Positions 37,198-41,928 of a stretch of DNA of 41,928 nucleotides are shown piece after piece (position 1 is the stretch's first letter; each line of letters starts with the position of its first letter). A model generated the notes under the pieces. The model made no database searches and was not told where the DNA came from. It saw nothing but the letters and a program-made list of their open reading frames with translations. The stretch lies in NCBI GenBank assembly GCA_019119225.1, contig DWXM01000069.1, positions 1-41,928 of the forward strand, read 5' to 3'. Made by a program: the position numbers and the translations under genes. The DNA is from Candidatus Nosocomiicoccus stercorigallinarum. Its GTDB lineage: Bacteria > Bacillota > Bacilli > Staphylococcales > Salinicoccaceae.

Positions 37198-38898
37198 CTA
37201 GTCAGTATCTCTCATTTCACTAATTTCTTTTTCAACGGGTGTCACGTATACAGTTTTTTGATCGGTATAAGTAACGAATCCTGGTTTTGTGCCTGGAATA
37301 TTTTTCACGTAACGGATTTCTGTATAGTCAACAGGTACTGACTGTGATTCTTTCCCTTTAGAATGATATGCTGCGATTTTTGCTGCATCTAATATATCAT
37401 CTTCAGTTATTTCACTTTCTACATGCGTAATCACAACGTGACTACCTGGCATATCTTTAACGTGAAACCATAGATGATTTTTACTCGCATAACGGTTCGT
37501 TAAATAGTCATTTTGTTTATTGTTTTTACCAACGAGAACAGTTAAACCGTTCGTCGTCTTATATTTATTTAAGTTTACCTTTTTCTTTTTACTACGTGTT
37601 TTCGAGTTTCTTTTCTTAATGAAACCTTCTTGCATTAATTCTTCACGGATTTCATCGACCTCTTCGTTTGTTGAGATCATTTCCATTTGGTGAAGTAGCG
37701 TCTCTAAATATTCGACGTCTATCTCCGCAAGTTTAAGTTGCTTTTTTGCTTCTATTTCACGGTTTTTCATCTTATTGTATAGGTGATAATATCTTTGTGC
37801 GTTATCCGCTGGAGATAAATTTACCTTTAACGGTATCGAAATTTCTTTGTTTTCATAGTAATCAAAAACAGTGACTTCTTTACTAAACGGTTTGACTTCA
37901 TGCATATATGCTGTAAGTAACTCACCATATTTTTGGTAATCATCTTTACGATAAGACTCTTTGATATCTTCTTTTAAGTTTTCAATTTTACGTTTTGTCT
38001 TATCGTACGCTTGCTCGATGACGTATAAGTAATCGTTCGCTTTTTGTTTAATACTTTGCTTTACATATCTAGAGTGATAAAACTCATCGAGTAACTCTGA
38101 AAGTGTGTCAAAATGAATTTTTTCATCGTATTTCTGATTCATTGTTTCAAGTTCACTGTAGTAAAATTGGTCACGTTCTCCGATATATAACGTCGGATTT
38201 ACTGTTAATTTGTCGAGAGTTTCTTTTATACCAGAAATGATATTGTCTCGACTCCAAAATCTAACGTGATTTTCTGCTTCACTAATAAACAGTGGGCTAA
38301 GTCCTTCGACATTATGGAGAATTTGACGGTTAATTTTGCCCCCGTTAAAGTCAATTAATTTTGGTAATTCGTTTAATTCATCCGTTCTTGGATTTAATTT
38401 CGGTTTTGTTGGGGGTTTTTCGTACGTAATCCCAGGGTGAATGGGACGTTCGTTTTCTGAAGATGAAATATGTTTATTTGCGAATATCACTTTTTCATCT
38501 TCATCGACTAAAATAATGTTAGAATGTCGGCCCATAATTTCTATAATTAATGTTCGTTCAATCGTGTCACCAATTTCGTCACTATTAGAGACGGTCATAT
38601 GGATTCTACGGTCATTACCAATCTGTTTAATATCTTGTATAATTCCGGATTCTAAATCGCGTCTTAACATTCTTAAAAACATCGGAGGTTCAAATGGTGT
38701 CTCATATGTTTCATTTGTAAAGTGTATACGCGCTAAGCTTGGATGACTACTCACTAATAGTGTCTTTGTTTCTCTATTTGCACGTACTTTTAATATAATA
38801 GTAGATGGATCGATTTGATGGATTCTATTTATACGTCCGCCAATGAGCGGTTTAAAGTCATTCATTAATTCATGTATGAAATTTCCGTCAAGTGCCAC
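37198..38898 (-). CDS. rqcH: RqcH/Rqc2-type ribosome quality control factor (NFACT, FbpA family)
   Basis: NFACT-family protein of 566 residues. Members were named fibronectin-binding proteins, but Bacillus RqcH binds obstructed 50S subunits and adds C-terminal alanine tails to stalled chains. Domains in order: NFACT-N (about 1–190, LIGGRINRIHQIDPSTIILKV), helix-hairpin and coiled coils (about 265–430, KQKANDYLYVIEQAYDKTKRK), a basic patch KKRNSKTRSKKKKVNLNKY and NFACT-R (about 445–560, GLTVLVGKNNKQNDYLT, HLWFHVKDMPGSHVVI). GTG 38898 follows AGGAGGT. The gene is convergent with pyrE, divergent from gmk. Confidence 0.94.
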   Translation of the reverse strand: MALDGNFIHELMNDFKPLIGGRINRIHQIDPSTIILKVRANRETKTLLVSSHPSLARIHFTNETYETPFEPPMFLRMLRRDLESGIIQDIKQIGNDRRIHMTVSNSDEIGDTIERTLIIEIMGRHSNIILVDEDEKVIFANKHISSSENERPIHPGITYEKPPTKPKLNPRTDELNELPKLIDFNGGKINRQILHNVEGLSPLFISEAENHVRFWSRDNIISGIKETLDKLTVNPTLYIGERDQFYYSELETMNQKYDEKIHFDTLSELLDEFYHSRYVKQSIKQKANDYLYVIEQAYDKTKRKIENLKEDIKESYRKDDYQKYGELLTAYMHEVKPFSKEVTVFDYYENKEISIPLKVNLSPADNAQRYYHLYNKMKNREIEAKKQLKLAEIDVEYLETLLHQMEMISTNEEVDEIREELMQEGFIKKRNSKTRSKKKKVNLNKYKTTNGLTVLVGKNNKQNDYLTNRYASKNHLWFHVKDMPGSHVVITHVESEITEDDILDAAKIAAYHSKGKESQSVPVDYTEIRYVKNIPGTKPGFVTYTDQKTVYVTPVEKEISEMRDTD

Positions 38899-38938
38899 TA
38901 TAGGTAACCTCCTCGTTACATATCAATTTACTTTTTCT

Positions 38939-39648
<710 letters not shown>

Positions 39649-39649
<1 letters not shown>

Positions 39650-39843
39650 TGTTATACCCATCACTTCATGAATTAAAAGAAAACGAAGACTCAAAATATA
39701 TGATTGTAATTATGGCAGCTAAACGCGCGAGAGAATTACAAGATCATCCGGAATATGCGGTATTCGAAGATTATAAATCTAAAAAAACAGTAGGTAAAGC
39801 GCTAGAAGAAATCGCTCATAGCCACGTTAAACGTATTAACTAA
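39649..39843 (+). CDS. rpoZ: RNA polymerase omega subunit
   Basis: Small subunit of 64 residues. It shows YPSLHELKENEDSKYMIVIMAAKRARELQ and the later SKKTVGKALEEIAHSHVK, the usual omega pattern in Firmicutes. GGAGG lies 10 bases upstream inside gmk. gmk–rpoZ–coaBC–priA is a conserved order. Confidence 0.95.
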
Positions 39844-39847
39844 TCGT

Positions 39848-39877
39848 AAGCTGACAAAGTATTTTGTCAGCTTTTCT
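39848..39877 (+). terminator. Hairpin terminator after rpoZ
   Basis: Stem AAGCTGACAAA (39848–39858) with TTTGTCAGCTT (39863–39873), loop GTAT, then a short interrupted T tract. Termination may be partial, since coaBC starts 23 bases later. Confidence 0.8.
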
Positions 39878-39899
39878 TTACTATTAGAGGTGAAAAATA

Positions 39900-41087
39900 A
39901 TGGCAAATATTTTAATAGGTGTGACTGGTGGTATCGCAAGTTACAAAGCAATTGATGCGACGAGTAAACTGACACAACTCGGGCATAACGTTAGAGTTGT
40001 GCTGACGGAAAACACACTTCAGTTCGTAACGCCACTAGCGTTTCAAGCAATTGGAAGAAATCACGTATATGTCGATACGTTTAAAGAAGAAAATCCTGCT
40101 GAAATCTCACACATTAAACTCGGTGAGTGGGCAGATATTATTTTAATTTTACCAGCAACCGCAAATACAATTGGAAAGCTTGCAAATGGTATTTACGACA
40201 ACATGTTAACAAATGTTCTTGCCGCAAACACAAAGCCAGTCATGATAATGCCCGCAATGAACGTCAATATGTTGCATAAACATGCGACGCAGCGTAACAT
40301 CGAAACGTTAAAAAAAGATGGGTATCACTTTGTAGATAGTGAAACTGGATTTTTAGCGTGTGGGTATAATGCTGATGGTCGACTTGCGAAGATAGAAACA
40401 GTCATTGAAGAAATGAATCGTATTTTATCATTGAATCACGATTTAAAAGGAAAACGTGTATTAATCACTGCAGGGCCGACACAAGAAAGAATTGATAGTG
40501 TTCGTTACTTGACGAATTATTCAAGTGGAAAAATGGGATATGCACTCGCTGAAGCGTTTAGTAACCGAGGTGCAGATGTCACCTTAATTAGTGGTCCAGT
40601 GAATTTAGACGTACCAAGTGGTGTAAATATTTTAAACGTCGAATCAACTGAAGAAATGTTTGAAGCGGTTAAAAATAATTTAAACAATGACATCGGTGTA
40701 TTTTCAGCAGCAGTATCAGATTATACGCCAAAAAATGTTGCACATAAAAAGCTTAAAAAAGATACTGATCAGCTAGACATTATCGAGTTAAAAGAAACGA
40801 CAGATATTTTAAAATATGTCGGTCATAATACTGACAATATGTACGTCGTAGGCTTTGCAGCAGAAACAGATAATGTTGAAGAAAATGCTCTGAAAAAATT
40901 ACAGAAGAAAAATATCGACGCAATTTGTTTAAATGATGTATCAAACAAAGCAATCGGTATGAATAGCGACTATAACGAAATTACGATGTACTATAAAAAT
41001 GGTGACCACACAAAGTTAAATTACGGTACAAAAGTAGACATCGCACATTCAATTATCAATGAAATTAAAAAGCGAGTGGACAAATAA
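39900..41087 (+). CDS. coaBC: Bifunctional phosphopantothenoylcysteine decarboxylase / phosphopantothenate–cysteine ligase
   Basis: Two steps of coenzyme A synthesis in one 395-residue protein. The flavoprotein CoaC half (about 1–180) shows LIGVTGGIASYKAID, the catalytic His in EISHIKLGEW, LPATANTIGKLANGIYDNML, PAMNVNM and the Cys in TGFLACGYNADGRL. The CoaB half (about 188–395) shows VLITAGPTQERIDSVRYLTNYSSGKMGYALAEA and VFSAAVSDYTP. AGAGGTG precedes the ATG. The stop overlaps the priA ATG by one base. Confidence 0.97.
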   Translation: MANILIGVTGGIASYKAIDATSKLTQLGHNVRVVLTENTLQFVTPLAFQAIGRNHVYVDTFKEENPAEISHIKLGEWADIILILPATANTIGKLANGIYDNMLTNVLAANTKPVMIMPAMNVNMLHKHATQRNIETLKKDGYHFVDSETGFLACGYNADGRLAKIETVIEEMNRILSLNHDLKGKRVLITAGPTQERIDSVRYLTNYSSGKMGYALAEAFSNRGADVTLISGPVNLDVPSGVNILNVESTEEMFEAVKNNLNNDIGVFSAAVSDYTPKNVAHKKLKKDTDQLDIIELKETTDILKYVGHNTDNMYVVGFAAETDNVEENALKKLQKKNIDAICLNDVSNKAIGMNSDYNEITMYYKNGDHTKLNYGTKVDIAHSIINEIKKRVDK

Positions 41088-41928
41088 TGTACGCATCAGT
41101 CATCGTTCAAATTTCAAGTAAAAATGTCGACCGACTGTATACGTATAAGATTCCAAACCATTTAAAAGATAAAATACAACCAGGCTCTAGAGTGTTCGTA
41201 TCTTTTGGTCCACGGATGATTCAAGGATTTGTCATTAAAGTCAGTCAAGAAACAGATTTAGATCCATCAAAAATTAAAGAAATCCAAAAAGTAATGGATA
41301 TCGAGCCAGTGTTAACAAAAGAACTGATTGAATTAAGTAAAAAACTCGCAGATTACTATGTCGAGAGACACATTAAAGTTATCGAAGCGATACTTCCTGC
41401 AGCATTAAAAATGAAATCAAAATCTGTCTTAAAACTGTCAAATGATGCATCAGTTGAAGCAATGAATCAATTTAAACAGTTTCATAACGACAAGATAGAT
41501 GTTAAAAATTTAACGATGGATGATTTAAAGCGACTCATTCCGTTTATTAATAGTAAAGATATATATGAAGAAAAAGAATTCGAGCAACATACAAAAAAGA
41601 AAACGCGTCGCGGCATTGAGTCAAATTATTTAGATATGAGACCATCAAGTCGTGCTGTAAAACAAATCGAACTTCTTGATCTCGTTGAAAGTAAAGGTCC
41701 GATGACATACGAATCTATTGAAGAAGAAGGGTACTCTATCGGGATTATCAATGCACTTGTTGACAAAGGGTTCTGTAAAAAAATCGATATATTAGTCGAA
41801 CGTGATCCATTTGAAGGCCGAATATTTTATGAAGATAAAAAGAAAATTCTGACTGACGAACAAGCTCATGCATTTAAAGCAATCAATCAGTCGATTCAAA
41901 ATAACACGCACGAAACATTTTTACTTCA
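41087..41928 (+). CDS. priA: Primosomal protein N' (PriA helicase), 5' part
   Basis: Start of the replication-restart helicase; 280 codons are in the window and the gene runs off the right edge. The N-terminal 3'-end-binding domain is recognisable (MYASVIVQISSKNVDRLYTYKIP, PGSRVFVSFGPRMIQGFVI), followed by KKLADYYVERHIKVIEAILPAALK and a winged-helix region. The visible end LTDEQAHAFKAINQSI leads to the point where the Walker A motif should begin, just beyond the window. It shares a base with the coaBC stop. Confidence 0.95.
   Translation, partial: MYASVIVQISSKNVDRLYTYKIPNHLKDKIQPGSRVFVSFGPRMIQGFVIKVSQETDLDPSKIKEIQKVMDIEPVLTKELIELSKKLADYYVERHIKVIEAILPAALKMKSKSVLKLSNDASVEAMNQFKQFHNDKIDVKNLTMDDLKRLIPFINSKDIYEEKEFEQHTKKKTRRGIESNYLDMRPSSRAVKQIELLDLVESKGPMTYESIEEEGYSIGIINALVDKGFCKKIDILVERDPFEGRIFYEDKKKILTDEQAHAFKAINQSIQNNTHETFLL

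Overview
The window is a low-GC, densely packed bacterial chromosome segment from a Firmicute of the Staphylococcaceae. The block bshC–mraZ–rsmH–ftsL–pbpA–mraY–murD–divIB–ftsA–ftsZ–ylmDE–sepF–ylmGH–ileS–lspA–rluD–pyr–rqcH–gmk–rpoZ–coaBC–priA follows the staphylococcal order, with no sporulation genes and no murG or spoVD in the dcw cluster. FtsZ, MraZ and Gmk read very close to Staphylococcus proteins. However, a complete caa3-type cytochrome oxidase operon and a class 1B PyrK–PyrD enzyme point away from S. aureus and towards a relative such as Jeotgalicoccus, Nosocomiicoccus, Salinicoccus or Macrococcus. The genus is inference.

Layout. 1–5.9 kb: end of ctaB, then ctaCDEF, ctaG and ctaM (respiration). 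5.9–11.5 kb: a mixed-strand ylb-type neighbourhood: yugN-like, ricF (ylbF), a membrane-anchored glycerophosphodiesterase, ylbG, a YlbA-like small protein, rsmD, coaD, tmcAL, yceD and rpmF. 11.6–26.6 kb: bacillithiol gene bshC and the division/cell-wall cluster. 26.6–30.9 kb: a T-box-controlled ileS with lspA and rluD. 30.9–36.8 kb: a PyrR-attenuated pyrimidine operon pyrR-B-C-K-D-F-E. 36.9–37.2 kb: a gene-free array of about 40-bp palindromic repeats. 37.2–41.9 kb: rqcH on the minus strand, then gmk, rpoZ, coaBC and the first part of priA.

How the genes work together: CtaB makes heme O, CtaG and CtaM assist maturation, and CtaCDEF form the oxidase. MraY, MurD and PBP1 build septal peptidoglycan while FtsL, DivIB, FtsA, FtsZ and SepF form the divisome. 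LspA would process lipoproteins, CtaC among them. The pyr genes cover the UMP pathway from carbamoyl phosphate onward but carry no carAB or uracil permease.

Nearly everything is recognisable housekeeping content. I found no evidence for a new defence, mobile or metabolic system. The least explained element is the palindromic repeat array at 36900–37151. Other points of note are the absence of divIVA between ylmH and ileS, the reduced pyr operon, and an ileS T-box whose terminator helix is arranged unusually.
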